Part shown: one piece after another, positions 35,135 through 43,436 of the stretch
Numbering within the stretch: position 1 is the first letter of the stretch
Layout: each line of letters starts with the position of its first letter
Assembly: GCA_951812975.1 (NCBI GenBank)
Contig: CATOTC010000001.1
Coordinates: forward strand, 1,458,001-1,522,000
DNA: 64,000 bases
From: an uncultured Acidimicrobiales bacterium
GTDB taxonomy: Bacteria; Actinomycetota; Acidimicrobiia; Acidimicrobiales; Aldehydirespiratoraceae
Direction: 5' to 3'
The notes under the pieces: generated by a model
The model's input: the letters and a program-made list of their open reading frames with translations, nothing else
Databases searched by the model: none
Told to the model about the DNA's origin: nothing
Translations under genes and position numbers: made by a program

Positions 35135-35932
35135 TCACCAGTTGCATCTGTGCGACCATACGCTCCAAATCCAGAAAGTGTTGCTTCGCCGGTGGCCTTC
35201 CAAGTCCCAGGTGGGCCCCGTGCCCGCGAAGTGTCCGAACTTGTGGCAGTCAAGCTGCTGGTAGATCGAATCCCAGTTATCCACATGCGGCCACATGTGC
35301 AACTCTCGTTTGAAACAAGAGATCATAGCGGCGTATATCTCGTAACTGCTTGCAGACCACTTGCCCCAAAACGAAGGTTCAAGGTGGATCGTGTCATAAC
35401 CGCTGTTCGCCTGATAGGAGATACCGATGTTGTCGATGTATGAGCTACTGCATGGCATATAACCGGTGCTGGTGCTGGGCCGTTCCCCACTAGAAGACCT
35501 CTGCCAGCTCCGACCGGCCGCGCCCGAAGACCTCTGCCAGCTCTGACCGGCCATGAGATCGGGCATGTACTGCGCCTGCGGTTGATGGTTGGCGAACAAC
35601 ACCAGCCAAGAGTCGATGAGCGTCGACTTCTCATCTGCGGTCAGTGTCAGATCGTGGGTCTCTATCAGAAGGGACAGTTCAATTTCAAGAAACTCTCGCC
35701 GTTGCTCTGGTTCAAGTGGAGTCAAGTACTCCAAGTCTTCGAAAGACAGGAGGCTGAATACAGAATCTACTCGCGTTGCGGAATCCTCTTCTGAGTGCTC
35801 TTGAGCCAATGCGGTTGTCGGCACCAGGGCAAGCGTTGTGGCCAGCACTGCCGGGGCAATCGCGAGGGCGATGATCCTCTTGGGGATTCGCAGGGCCTTG
35901 AGACGGAGAATCAGACCTCGCTGCCTCCCCAT
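35135..35932 (-). CDS. Secreted protein with C-terminal DUF2599-like domain
   Basis: 265 residues from ATG 35932; an upstream ATG at 36001 would add 23 residues. The signal peptide has a long basic n-region, the core IIALAIAPAVLATTLAL and an ALAQE cleavage site. A central helical part is followed by an 11-residue repeat GQSWQRSSGAA / GRSWQRSSSGE. The C-terminal domain with LEPSFWGKW, YQQLDCHKFG, TGPTWDLEGHR and CNW resembles DUF2599, known from secreted actinobacterial proteins of unknown function. Confidence 0.7.
   Translation of the reverse strand: MGRQRGLILRLKALRIPKRIIALAIAPAVLATTLALVPTTALAQEHSEEDSATRVDSVFSLLSFEDLEYLTPLEPEQRREFLEIELSLLIETHDLTLTADEKSTLIDSWLVLFANHQPQAQYMPDLMAGQSWQRSSGAAGRSWQRSSSGERPSTSTGYMPCSSSYIDNIGISYQANSGYDTIHLEPSFWGKWSASSYEIYAAMISCFKRELHMWPHVDNWDSIYQQLDCHKFGHFAGTGPTWDLEGHRRSNTFWIWSVWSHRCNW
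35493..35552 (-). repeat. 33-bp-period direct repeat inside the DUF2599-like gene
   Basis: The 27-base unit at 35493-35519 recurs at 35526-35552 with one mismatch, an in-frame duplication that encodes the two SWQRSS repeats. It probably arose by slippage; it does not alter the reading frame. Confidence 0.9.
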
Positions 35933-36001
35933 TTTATGTGTGTGTAGTGTTGTGTTTACGTGTTTACTGTGATGTTGCTGAGCGGCTTTGAACAGTTTCA
36001 T

Positions 36002-36297
36002 GCCATGAAGTTACAGCTCAAGATCACAAAACCCACCGTTACCGCTCGGCGCTGCCAGTGCAATCGAAGTACCCCAACACGCAAACAGGACGGACCGCTA
36101 CCTCGCAACCCACGCCGCGGACAAGGAATGACGCCTCCCCTGCGATACAAGCACTGGAAACCAGGAAGGGACAGGTGTCGGCGGCGCCCGGAAGCCTTTC
36201 GCCGGAATAGACCCAAACGCCCTGCTCACACCTTCAACTACGAGCGGCAGCAGCGCCGAGGAGTAAGTCACGGAATGGTTGGCTGTGAATAAGTAAC
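36002..36297. other. Intergenic region upstream of ppc
   Basis: Nearly 300 bases without a supported gene. The left edge (35933-35985) is AT-rich with GTGTGT runs and may contain the promoter of the secreted-protein gene. The right part must hold the ppc promoter. No repeats, tRNA or clear operator seen. Confidence 0.4.
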
Positions 36298-39024
36298 GTG
36301 GCGGGAGTGACCGACGCAAATCTTCAGCAGATCGACACGGCCCTCCGCAACGATATTCGCCGACTCGGTACCCAACTCGGGGCCGCTCTGGTTCGGCAAC
36401 ACGGCCCTGAACTGCTCGAACAAGTCGAGCAGGTACGCACGCACGCAAGTCGGCTGCACCGCGACGGCGAGTCGGGCCCCGACCTGATCGACCACCTCAC
36501 CGACGTCGACCTTGTCGAGGCGATCCTGTTGGTGCGGGCGTTCACGGTTTACTTCCATCTGGCCAACACCGCCGAGCAGGTCCACCGCATCGAACACCTC
36601 AACGCCAACCCGAGAACGAGCAACAGGCGTTTCGGCGAGACCGTCGCCAAACTCCAGGCCAGCGGCGTCTCAGACTCCGAGATCATCGAAACGACACGGT
36701 CCCTCGACCTGCGACCGGTGTTCACCGCGCACCCCACCGAGGCATCCCGCCGATCGATTCTCGACAAGCTCGCAGAGATCGCTGTCCTCATCGAGGAGCG
36801 CAACGAGTCCAGCTGCGGGACAAGCGACAAGGCGCGCATCGACCGTCGGATCGACGAGTTGATCGACGTCATCTGGCAGACCGACGAGCTGCGCAGAACC
36901 CAGCCCGACCCGGTCAACGAGGCACGCTCAATCCTCTATTTCCTGAACGAGATCACAACCGAGGGCGTTCCCGAACTCTTCGACGACATCGACGCGGTCC
37001 TGCGCAGCATCGGAGGAGCGCTCAACGAGAAGGCGCCTGTTCATTTCGGTTCGTGGGTCGGCGGCGACCGCGACGGAAATCCCAACGTCACACCCCAGAT
37101 CACTCTGGAAGTGCTCGAGTTCCAACGGAGTCGAGCACTGCGCATCCTGATCCACGAAGTCGAGCAGCTCTCAGCGGAGCTGTCGGTCAGCGACATAGTC
37201 GCCGACGTCTCGGCTGAGTTGCTCAGCCAGCTCGACGCCGACAGCGCAGCCTTTCCGGCGGTCACCGCCCGATTCAACGAGCTCAGCCTCGGCGAACCGT
37301 ACCGACGGCGCTGCGGCGTGATCCATCAGCGACTTCAAGAGACCGCCAGCGAACCGATGGGGCCCAACGCCTACAGCTCGCCTCAAGAGCTCGACGCGGA
37401 CCTGGCGGTCATGGGCCGTTCCCTTGCCGAGCACCGTGGCTCGCTGTTGGCACAGGGACGCCTCGCTCGTGTGCGCCGCTGTGTGGCTCTGATCGGGTTT
37501 CATCTGGCCACGCTCGATATTCGAGAGCACGCTGACGTTCACCACGCCGCCCTGGATCAGCTCTTCTCGTCGCTCGACATCGACTATTCGGCCCTCGACC
37601 GCACCGCTCGCGCCGATCTGCTCACTGCCGAACTCGGCAGCCGTCGGCCGCTCGCTCCCCCGACGGGCCGAACCGGAGGTGACTCGTTATCGCTGCTGGC
37701 TGCTTTGCGCGACGCAATGAACCAGTCCGGCGACGAGATCATCGGCGCATACATCGTCTCGATGACTCAAGGCGTCGACGACATCCTGGCGCCGGCGGTG
37801 CTGGCCCGTGACGTCGGGCTCGTCGATCTGGTGGCCGGCGTGGCCCGGCTCGACTTTGTTCCGTTGTTCGAGACGATCGACGACCTGCGAAGCATCGGCC
37901 CAGTGCTGCGTGAGCTGTTCGAGAATCCGTCGTATCGGCGGCTGCTGGAGTTGCGGGGCAGCAAGCAGGAGGTGATGGTCGGCTATTCGGACTCCAACAA
38001 GGACGGCGGTATCACGACTTCGCAGTGGGAGATCCACAAGGCGCTGCGTCAGATTGCCGAGGTGGCAGCCGAGACGGGGATCAAGATCACCGTGTTCCAC
38101 GGTCGGGGGGGCACTGTCGGACGCGGTGGCGGCCCGACCAATGCGGCGATCCTCTCCCAGCCAGCCGGGGTCATCAACGGAGCGGTCAAAATCACCGAAC
38201 AGGGCGAGGTCATAGCCGACAAGTACGGACTGCCTCAACTGGCCCAACGCAACCTCGACCTGGCTCTGTCGGCAGTGCTGGAAGCATCGCTGGCGCATCG
38301 CACACCCCGCCACGAATGGTCGACGTCGCACAGCTGGAACACGGCCATGGAACTCATGTCGCAATGCGCTTTCGAGTCTTACCGGGAACTGCTCGAGACG
38401 CCCGGTTTCGTCGACTATTTCCAGAAGTCGACGCCTGTGGAGGAGCTGGCGGACATGAACATCGGCTCGCGTCCCGCACGCCGAACAAGTGCCGGGGCGG
38501 GCCTTGAAGCACTCCGGGCCATCCCCTGGGTGTTCGGCTGGACCCAGTCCCGCCAGATCATTCCGGGATGGTTCGGGGTCGGGACCGCTCTTGAGGTCGC
38601 CCGCACGGCGGGGCACGCTCCCGAACTCAAGGCGATGTATGGCGACTGGCAGTTCTTCGCGGCGTTCATCTCCAACGTTGAGATGACCCTCGCCAAGACG
38701 GACCTTGCGATCACCCGCTATTACGTCGACCGCCTCGTCCCGCCGGAGCTGCACCACTTCTTCGACACCATCGCGGCCGAACACGACCGGACCGTCGCCG
38801 AGATCGCCCGAATCACCGACCGCGGCCTTCTTGAGGACCTGCCGATCCTGAAGCGCACACTGGCCGTGCGCGATGCCTATCTGGACCCGATCAACGTGCT
38901 GCAGGTCGAGTTGCTTGCCCGCTCGCGCGCCGGGCACGACGACGGCCACGACCTGGCCCGTCTGCGCCGTGCGCTGCTGTTGACCGTCAACGGCGTGGCC
39001 GCGGGCCTCCGCAACACCGGCTGA
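36298..39024 (+). CDS. ppc: Phosphoenolpyruvate carboxylase
   Basis: 908 residues. Conserved motifs are VFTAHPTEASRRS with the catalytic His (near 142), GGDRDGNPNVTP, VMVGYSDSNKDGGITTSQWE, FHGRGGTVGRGGGPTNAAILSQP with the PEP/bicarbonate-binding arginines, and the C-terminal tetrapeptide RNTG in place of the usual QNTG. It carboxylates PEP to oxaloacetate to refill the TCA cycle. GTG start at 36298. Monocistronic in the window. Confidence 0.96.
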   Translation: MAGVTDANLQQIDTALRNDIRRLGTQLGAALVRQHGPELLEQVEQVRTHASRLHRDGESGPDLIDHLTDVDLVEAILLVRAFTVYFHLANTAEQVHRIEHLNANPRTSNRRFGETVAKLQASGVSDSEIIETTRSLDLRPVFTAHPTEASRRSILDKLAEIAVLIEERNESSCGTSDKARIDRRIDELIDVIWQTDELRRTQPDPVNEARSILYFLNEITTEGVPELFDDIDAVLRSIGGALNEKAPVHFGSWVGGDRDGNPNVTPQITLEVLEFQRSRALRILIHEVEQLSAELSVSDIVADVSAELLSQLDADSAAFPAVTARFNELSLGEPYRRRCGVIHQRLQETASEPMGPNAYSSPQELDADLAVMGRSLAEHRGSLLAQGRLARVRRCVALIGFHLATLDIREHADVHHAALDQLFSSLDIDYSALDRTARADLLTAELGSRRPLAPPTGRTGGDSLSLLAALRDAMNQSGDEIIGAYIVSMTQGVDDILAPAVLARDVGLVDLVAGVARLDFVPLFETIDDLRSIGPVLRELFENPSYRRLLELRGSKQEVMVGYSDSNKDGGITTSQWEIHKALRQIAEVAAETGIKITVFHGRGGTVGRGGGPTNAAILSQPAGVINGAVKITEQGEVIADKYGLPQLAQRNLDLALSAVLEASLAHRTPRHEWSTSHSWNTAMELMSQCAFESYRELLETPGFVDYFQKSTPVEELADMNIGSRPARRTSAGAGLEALRAIPWVFGWTQSRQIIPGWFGVGTALEVARTAGHAPELKAMYGDWQFFAAFISNVEMTLAKTDLAITRYYVDRLVPPELHHFFDTIAAEHDRTVAEIARITDRGLLEDLPILKRTLAVRDAYLDPINVLQVELLARSRAGHDDGHDLARLRRALLLTVNGVAAGLRNTG

Positions 39025-39058
39025 CCGACCCCAGCCAGCCTGCCTGTTGTGTGGGTCG

Positions 39059-40108
39059 TCAAACTAAGCGCAGACGGTGATGGTCGCCGACCGACGGGAT
39101 GAACGGGTTGTCAGGGTTGTCGGCGGTGTAACCACAGATCTCCGCGGCTTCTGTCGGGGTGTGACCGCGGGAGAGCAGTGCCTCGCCGATCTCAGCGGCC
39201 AGACGCGTTCGCTCCGGTGCCAGTTCGTCGCTCAGCGGTTCTCGGGTACGCCAACCCAGCGCACTGAACCGCTTATAGAAGTTAGTTCGTTCTCGGGGGC
39301 CAATGAGATCCAGTTGGTGTGCCCGTTCGATCAGAGCCTGCATCGAAACTCCCCAATAGCGTTTGAGTTCGTGCAGCCGCCCAACGGTGAGGTTGCGGAG
39401 TTGGGGGCGAACAGTCTCGGCGGGCATCAAGAATTCCGCAGCGAACGCGTTGGCGTCAGCTTCAACGTCATCGGGGACGCCTTGTCTGTGAAGACAGAGG
39501 TGTCCAAGCTCATGGGCCAGCGTCAAGCGACGACGGTCAGTTGGCGCTGCAACGTTGAGCATCACCACCGGATGGGCGCCGCTCCACTGCGAGAGTCCAT
39601 CGACCCGGGATGTCTCGAAGTCCGTGTCGATGATCAAACAGCCTGCGGCTTCCATCCATCTCGTAAGGCCTCTTACCGGGCCGCTGGGCATTCGCCATTG
39701 CATTCGCAAGAGGCGGGCCGCAGTCCCCGGATCGTATTCGAACGGGTCAAACCAGGGAATCGTCAGTTCAGTCTTCAGGTCGAGTTCATCGAACAACCGC
39801 TGGGCGTGGAGTCTGTGAAGATTCAACTGAGCTTCGAGGCGCCGCCACACGGTCGGTTTAGCGGTCGCCCGTCGTCGCATATGCGCCCCGGCAGCGAGCG
39901 CTCCTTCCATCCGGTCGGCCCGCCGTAAGAGGTCTGGCACTACTCCGAGACTCGCAGCGATCTTTTCAAGGTCACCGTCAGTCGGCTGGCGCAGTTCATT
40001 CTCATACCGAGAAAGTGCTGCCTGGGTTATTCCCAAGTGGTCAGCCAATCGTGCCTGCGTCAGGCCTCTAGCACGTCGCGCCGTAGCGATCGTCTCCCCT
40101 AGACTCAC
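39059..40108 (-). CDS. XRE-HTH fused to ImmA/IrrE (COG2856) metallopeptidase
   Basis: 349 residues. An XRE helix-turn-helix spans about residues 5-60 (GLTQARLADHLGITQAALSRYENELRQP). The COG2856 peptidase domain has the zinc motif LTLAHELGHLCLHRQG (HExxH near 201), followed by EADANAFAAEFLMP, the third-ligand helix. The gene overlaps its upstream partner by ATGA. Fused XRE-ImmA proteins occur in phage regulation, stress response and as proposed antitoxins; here the tight pairing suggests the last. It probably represses its own operon. Confidence 0.88.
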   Translation of the reverse strand: MSLGETIATARRARGLTQARLADHLGITQAALSRYENELRQPTDGDLEKIAASLGVVPDLLRRADRMEGALAAGAHMRRRATAKPTVWRRLEAQLNLHRLHAQRLFDELDLKTELTIPWFDPFEYDPGTAARLLRMQWRMPSGPVRGLTRWMEAAGCLIIDTDFETSRVDGLSQWSGAHPVVMLNVAAPTDRRRLTLAHELGHLCLHRQGVPDDVEADANAFAAEFLMPAETVRPQLRNLTVGRLHELKRYWGVSMQALIERAHQLDLIGPRERTNFYKRFSALGWRTREPLSDELAPERTRLAAEIGEALLSRGHTPTEAAEICGYTADNPDNPFIPSVGDHHRLRLV

Positions 40109-40719
40109 TTCGCGTCAGCCTCCGCCTCTCTTTCGTCGTCAAGCTGGAACTCGATCCTCGGACTATGTGGCGCTCGTGGACCGGTGATCGATTCAACCGA
40201 CGCACCATCAGCCTGTTCGGGCAGTTCAATCAACCAGAGCACGCTGTCCAAACCATCTCGAAGCGACAGAACCGCAGGACCGATCTCATGGGTCATCGAG
40301 TTCCACTGATAACCCGCGATAAGGCGAACCTGAGCGAGTCCGTCAAGCACCATTTGCTCGGGTGGTTGGGAGAGAAACTCAAGCGCAGACTGCGTCGCGT
40401 AGGTATTGACTCGGCCCTTCTTGTCGTGGCGCTTGATTCGGACTCGGTAGGTCCCGTCCACGACTATTTCTCGGAGGGGTCCCTTATCGACGATGACAAT
40501 GTTGTCCCGATCATGAAGTTCTGAGACGACATGGTGCCATACACGGTCATGGAACCAGTTGGCTAGACCTCTCGGACTCGACGTCGCAACGATGTCTGGG
40601 AGGGACCTCCTGTATCTGTCGAGATCCAGCCTGGTTCTCGGGATCGCGGCCCCAAGTGCCTGAATGACTTTCTCGCCAAGAGCCTCAACAACCTCGTTCG
40701 AATTATCGTACGATTTCAT
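40105..40719 (-). CDS. Unknown protein paired with XRE-ImmA regulator
   Basis: 204 residues from ATG 40719. I do not recognise the family. It is mixed alpha/beta, with HDRVWHHVVSELHDRDNIVIVDKGPLREIVVDGTYRVRIKRHD in the middle and AQVRLIAGYQWNSM, HEIGPAVLSLRDGLDSVLWLIEL near the end; no membrane segment or signal peptide. It precedes the XRE-ImmA gene with a 4-base overlap, the order expected for toxin-then-antitoxin or for a target with its regulator. An AT-rich, promoter-like patch with GGAAAAAATACC lies just upstream. Confidence 0.78.
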   Translation of the reverse strand: MKSYDNSNEVVEALGEKVIQALGAAIPRTRLDLDRYRRSLPDIVATSSPRGLANWFHDRVWHHVVSELHDRDNIVIVDKGPLREIVVDGTYRVRIKRHDKKGRVNTYATQSALEFLSQPPEQMVLDGLAQVRLIAGYQWNSMTHEIGPAVLSLRDGLDSVLWLIELPEQADGASVESITGPRAPHSPRIEFQLDDEREAEADAK

Positions 40720-40772
40720 ACCGGAAAAAATACCACACGCACCATCACGGTACACAACCCGACGTCGCGGGG

Positions 40773-41321
40773 CTATTCCTTGGCGGGGGGGCGGTAGAAG
40801 AGGGCCAGTTGGGCGATGGCGGCGGCAACGCCGCCGACGGCGCTGATCAGCAGTCCGGTGGTGCCGTCGAGGTTCTCGATCAGCTCGAGTTCGTAGTCGA
40901 GGGAGTACTGTCCGGGTCCGGTTGTGGCCACTCCCACGGCGATGATCGCCAACACGAAGTTGTACTCCCAGCCCTCGGCGACGATGAAGAAGCCGTTGTC
41001 GCGATGAACCGTCCATCCGGCCACGAACATAAGAGCAACGAAGGCGAGAGCAGCCAACGGCGTGAGCAGCCCCGCAGCAAAGAGGAGACCGGCGCCGACC
41101 TCGGTGGAGGCGGCAAGGAGGGCGTGGAATTTCCCCGGCCGCATCCCCATGGAGTCGAACCAACCTGCGGTGCCCTTGATCTTCCCGCCCCTGAAGAACT
41201 TTCCGTAGCCGTGCGCCGCGAGGGTCAGGCCGACGGCCACCCGAACGACCAGCGTTCCAAGGCTGACGGCGTCGACGTCGACGATGTAGTTCTCGGCTCC
41301 AAGCATCAGTGCTGACCCCAT
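40773..41321 (-). CDS. DoxX-family membrane protein
   Basis: 182 residues and four membrane segments, starting with LVVRVAVGLTLAAHGYGKFF, the DoxX signature with the Gly-Tyr-Gly-Lys loop, then KIKGTAGWFDSMGM and ALLAASTEVGAGLLFAAGLLTPLAAL. DoxX-like proteins take part in membrane redox or stress responses, but activity is rarely known. Single gene between the XRE module and the thiolase homologue. Confidence 0.88.
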   Translation of the reverse strand: MGSALMLGAENYIVDVDAVSLGTLVVRVAVGLTLAAHGYGKFFRGGKIKGTAGWFDSMGMRPGKFHALLAASTEVGAGLLFAAGLLTPLAALAFVALMFVAGWTVHRDNGFFIVAEGWEYNFVLAIIAVGVATTGPGQYSLDYELELIENLDGTTGLLISAVGGVAAAIAQLALFYRPPAKE

Positions 41322-41417
41322 TGCGTTCCTTTGCGTTGCTTGCGTCTCAAATATGGCAGGCGTCGGTCGGAGCCCGATGGCTACCCGTGTACCGCGTCAG
41401 TGTAGAAGACTCGTGTA

Positions 41418-42608
41418 ATGACCGTCATGCTCGCGGCTGGGTGCCGCACCCCGTTCACCGCAACCGACGGGTCGCTCGCGGGTTGGCATCCGGTGGATCT
41501 AAGCGCTGCGGTGATGAACGAGGTGATCCGACGTGGCGGTGTCAGCGCCGAGTCGGTGGACGAGGTCTGGGTCGGATGTGCCGAACCGGTGGGTGCGCAG
41601 GGAGCGAACATGGCCCGTGCGGCCGTTCTCAGTGCCGGTTGGCCCGAGCGCATCGGTGGAGTGGTGGTTGAGGCGGCCGAAACGAGCGGCTCGGCTGCTC
41701 TGCATGCTGCAGTCGCTGCGATCGATTCCGGTTCGGTCGGTACGGCCGTTGTGGTCGGGGTGTCGGTGGCGTCGATCGTGGTGCCCGGTGCTTCGGCTCT
41801 GGGTCGGGTGTACGGACGACCGTGGGGTGATGGCCCTGCTGCGAGAGTCGCCGAGTCCGGCGGGTTCTTGCCACCACCGCGAGCGGCCGAGGCGACCGCT
41901 GGGCTGCTTGGGATCGATAGAGCGCGGCAAGATCGCGCCACAGCCCGCAGCCTTGAGAACCGCCGAGCCGCCGCAACGACGGGTCTGGTACCTGTGCCGG
42001 CCCATCCCGGCGCCCGGTTCAATGCGGTTCGAGGAACGCTGGTCACAAGCGACGAACACCGTGGGCTGATCGACGATCCCCATAAATTGCCGCCGCTGTT
42101 CGTGTCTGACGGCGCCGTCACTTCGTATTCGTTTGCTCCACCCGTTGACGGTGCGGCCGCGCTGCTCTTGACCGGTGGAGATAACACCGGTGCCGATGCC
42201 GCCGGTACAGACGCCGCCGGTAGAGACGCCGCCGCTGACGGGCTGGGACTCGCCGAGTTGGTGGGTACAGGACGCGCCGCGGGCAACCCGCTCGATGCAA
42301 CCGGTGGTGTGGAGGCGGCGCTGGAGCATGCGCTCTCGCAGACCGGTGCTGATCTGTCAGACATCACCCGGTGGGAGATCACTGAAACCACCGCGGCCGG
42401 GTTTTTGTCGGTCTGTCACCGCCTTGGAATCGACCCGATGAGCGCCAATCCCGACGGGGGGACACTCGGGGTCGGCCACGCCGGCGCCGCGGAGGACATC
42501 CGGCTGACTGTCGACGGGGTGTCGGCCTCGGCCGCTGGTGACTGGATCGCTGCGATCAGCGCCGGCACGACCGGTTCAGCGGCAACGCTGTGGCATCGCC
42601 GCGCATAG
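41418..42608 (+). CDS. Thiolase-fold protein lacking the catalytic cysteines
   Basis: 396 residues reading as a thiolase: N-terminal RTPFTATDGSLAG, the position of the nucleophile in VVEAAETSGSAALHAA, and the C-terminal GGTLGVGHAGAAE, which keeps the His of the GHP motif. The nucleophilic Cys (usually CxSG) is Glu here, and the C-terminal CxGGG Cys is missing in AAISAGTTGSAATLW. Catalysis by the normal mechanism is therefore unlikely. A low-complexity insert of repeated DAAG units lies near residue 265. It may be a structural partner or carrier-like thiolase homologue. Confidence 0.75.
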   Translation: MTVMLAAGCRTPFTATDGSLAGWHPVDLSAAVMNEVIRRGGVSAESVDEVWVGCAEPVGAQGANMARAAVLSAGWPERIGGVVVEAAETSGSAALHAAVAAIDSGSVGTAVVVGVSVASIVVPGASALGRVYGRPWGDGPAARVAESGGFLPPPRAAEATAGLLGIDRARQDRATARSLENRRAAATTGLVPVPAHPGARFNAVRGTLVTSDEHRGLIDDPHKLPPLFVSDGAVTSYSFAPPVDGAAALLLTGGDNTGADAAGTDAAGRDAAADGLGLAELVGTGRAAGNPLDATGGVEAALEHALSQTGADLSDITRWEITETTAAGFLSVCHRLGIDPMSANPDGGTLGVGHAGAAEDIRLTVDGVSASAAGDWIAAISAGTTGSAATLWHRRA

Positions 42609-42610
42609 GC
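42565..42610 (+). repeat. Direct repeat, copy 1 (3' end of thiolase homologue)
   Basis: 46 bases covering the last codons and stop of the thiolase-like gene, almost identical to 42660-42706 (one base inserted and one substitution). Confidence 0.92.
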
Positions 42611-42659
42611 CGCAACAACCGACCCACCACAACACCGCGGCAGCACCACACAAACACCC

Positions 42660-42706
42660 GCACGACCGGTTCAGCGGCAACGGCTGTGGCATCGCCGCGC
42701 GTAGGC
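42660..42706 (+). repeat. Direct repeat, copy 2 (upstream of the zinc-ribbon gene)
   Basis: 47 bases matching 42565-42610. The extra G puts this copy out of frame with the thiolase tail, so it is non-coding and now forms the leader of the next gene. Confidence 0.92.
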
Positions 42707-42714
42707 TGGCTTTA

Positions 42715-42984
42715 GTGAACACTCTGGCTGAATTGAACATTGTGAATGTGGTCATCGCGGTGGCAGCGGGATTCCTGATCATTCGTATTGGGTTGGCGAT
42801 GCTGCGGGGGCTCGCTCGGCCCGCGCCGGAACCGCCGCCGGTGGGTGAGCTGCGGAAGGTCAAGATCACGTATCGTTGCAGCATCTGCGGCACCGAGGTT
42901 CGCATGACGGTCGCTCCTGACGAGGATCCGGAACCTCCCCGGCACTGCCTCGAGGACATGGACCTGGTGGCTCCGGTCGACTAG
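42715..42984 (+). CDS. Small membrane-anchored zinc-ribbon-like protein
   Basis: 89 residues from GTG 42715. An N-terminal membrane helix (IVNVVIAVAAGFLIIRIGLAML) is followed by a proline-rich linker and a soluble part with YRCSICGTEVRM and RHCLEDMDLV, so CxxC plus a distant Cys could bind zinc. Family not recognised; similar small proteins occur in Acidimicrobiia-like genomes in my recollection, unverified. No ribosome site is obvious. Confidence 0.65.
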   Translation: MNTLAELNIVNVVIAVAAGFLIIRIGLAMLRGLARPAPEPPPVGELRKVKITYRCSICGTEVRMTVAPDEDPEPPRHCLEDMDLVAPVD

Positions 42985-43022
42985 GTCGGAGGTTTCCCAC
43001 AGCCTGTGGGGAAATCCGTGGA

Positions 43023-43042
43023 TAATCACACCTGTGTGATTA
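43023..43042. promoter_or_regulatory. 20-bp perfect palindrome upstream of crgA
   Basis: TAATCACAC-CT-GTGTGATTA has 9-bp perfect arms and is centred about 55 bases before the crgA start. A second, near-perfect palindrome built on CCCACAG/CTGTGGG lies at 42992-43013. The pair looks like operators at a promoter; the binding protein is unknown. Confidence 0.55.
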
Positions 43043-43087
43043 CACGTCGGCGACCTGCCGGCGGTCTCGAACCTCTAGAGTTGCTGC

Positions 43088-43372
43088 ATGCCTGACAAGC
43101 CAACCAAACGCCGCGTCTCGGGTGGCCGGGTAACGCCGAAAGGTACCAGACCCGACGGATACACGCCCGACACGGTGTCGCACACCGGCCAGGAGAGCAT
43201 GCCGCCGAGCCCCATGTGGGTTCCGATCCTTATGTTCGGCCTGCTCGGAGTCGGGATCGCGACCATCCTCGTCAACTACGTCGGATCGTTCTGGGACACG
43301 TCGAACATTGTGCTGCTGCTCGGCTTGGGGATGATCCTGGCCGGCATCATCACCGCAACCCAGTACCGCTGA
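43088..43372 (+). CDS. crgA: CrgA-like cell division protein
   Basis: 94 residues: a basic N-terminal tail, then two membrane helices (WVPILMFGLLGVGIATILVNYV and IVLLLGLGMILAGIITATQ) with the NYVGSFWD connection typical of CrgA. CrgA is an actinobacterial divisome membrane protein that binds FtsZ and penicillin-binding proteins. It is one of the stronger taxonomic hints in the window. Confidence 0.85.
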   Translation: MPDKPTKRRVSGGRVTPKGTRPDGYTPDTVSHTGQESMPPSPMWVPILMFGLLGVGIATILVNYVGSFWDTSNIVLLLGLGMILAGIITATQYR

Positions 43373-43382
43373 CCTTGTACTT

Positions 43383-43433
43383 CGTTCTGGCGGCGTATTG
43401 CGTCGGATTCCGACGCAATACGCCGCCAGAACG
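43383..43433. terminator. Perfect 25-bp-stem inverted repeat between crgA and dcd
   Basis: Two perfect 25-base arms (43383-43407 and 43409-43433) with a single central base form a very strong hairpin, with at least three arm bases forming the loop in RNA. It sits between the stops of the convergent genes crgA and dcd and touches the dcd stop region, so a bidirectional terminator is the simplest role. No U-run follows, as is common in high-GC actinobacteria. Confidence 0.8.
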
Positions 43434-43436
43434 GGG

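Noticed and set aside
40720..41163. N-terminal extension of the 204-aa partner protein (352-codon version)
   Set aside because: The extra residues are Arg-rich and antisense-like, overlapping the same-strand DoxX gene in another frame; ATG 40719 gives a sensible start.
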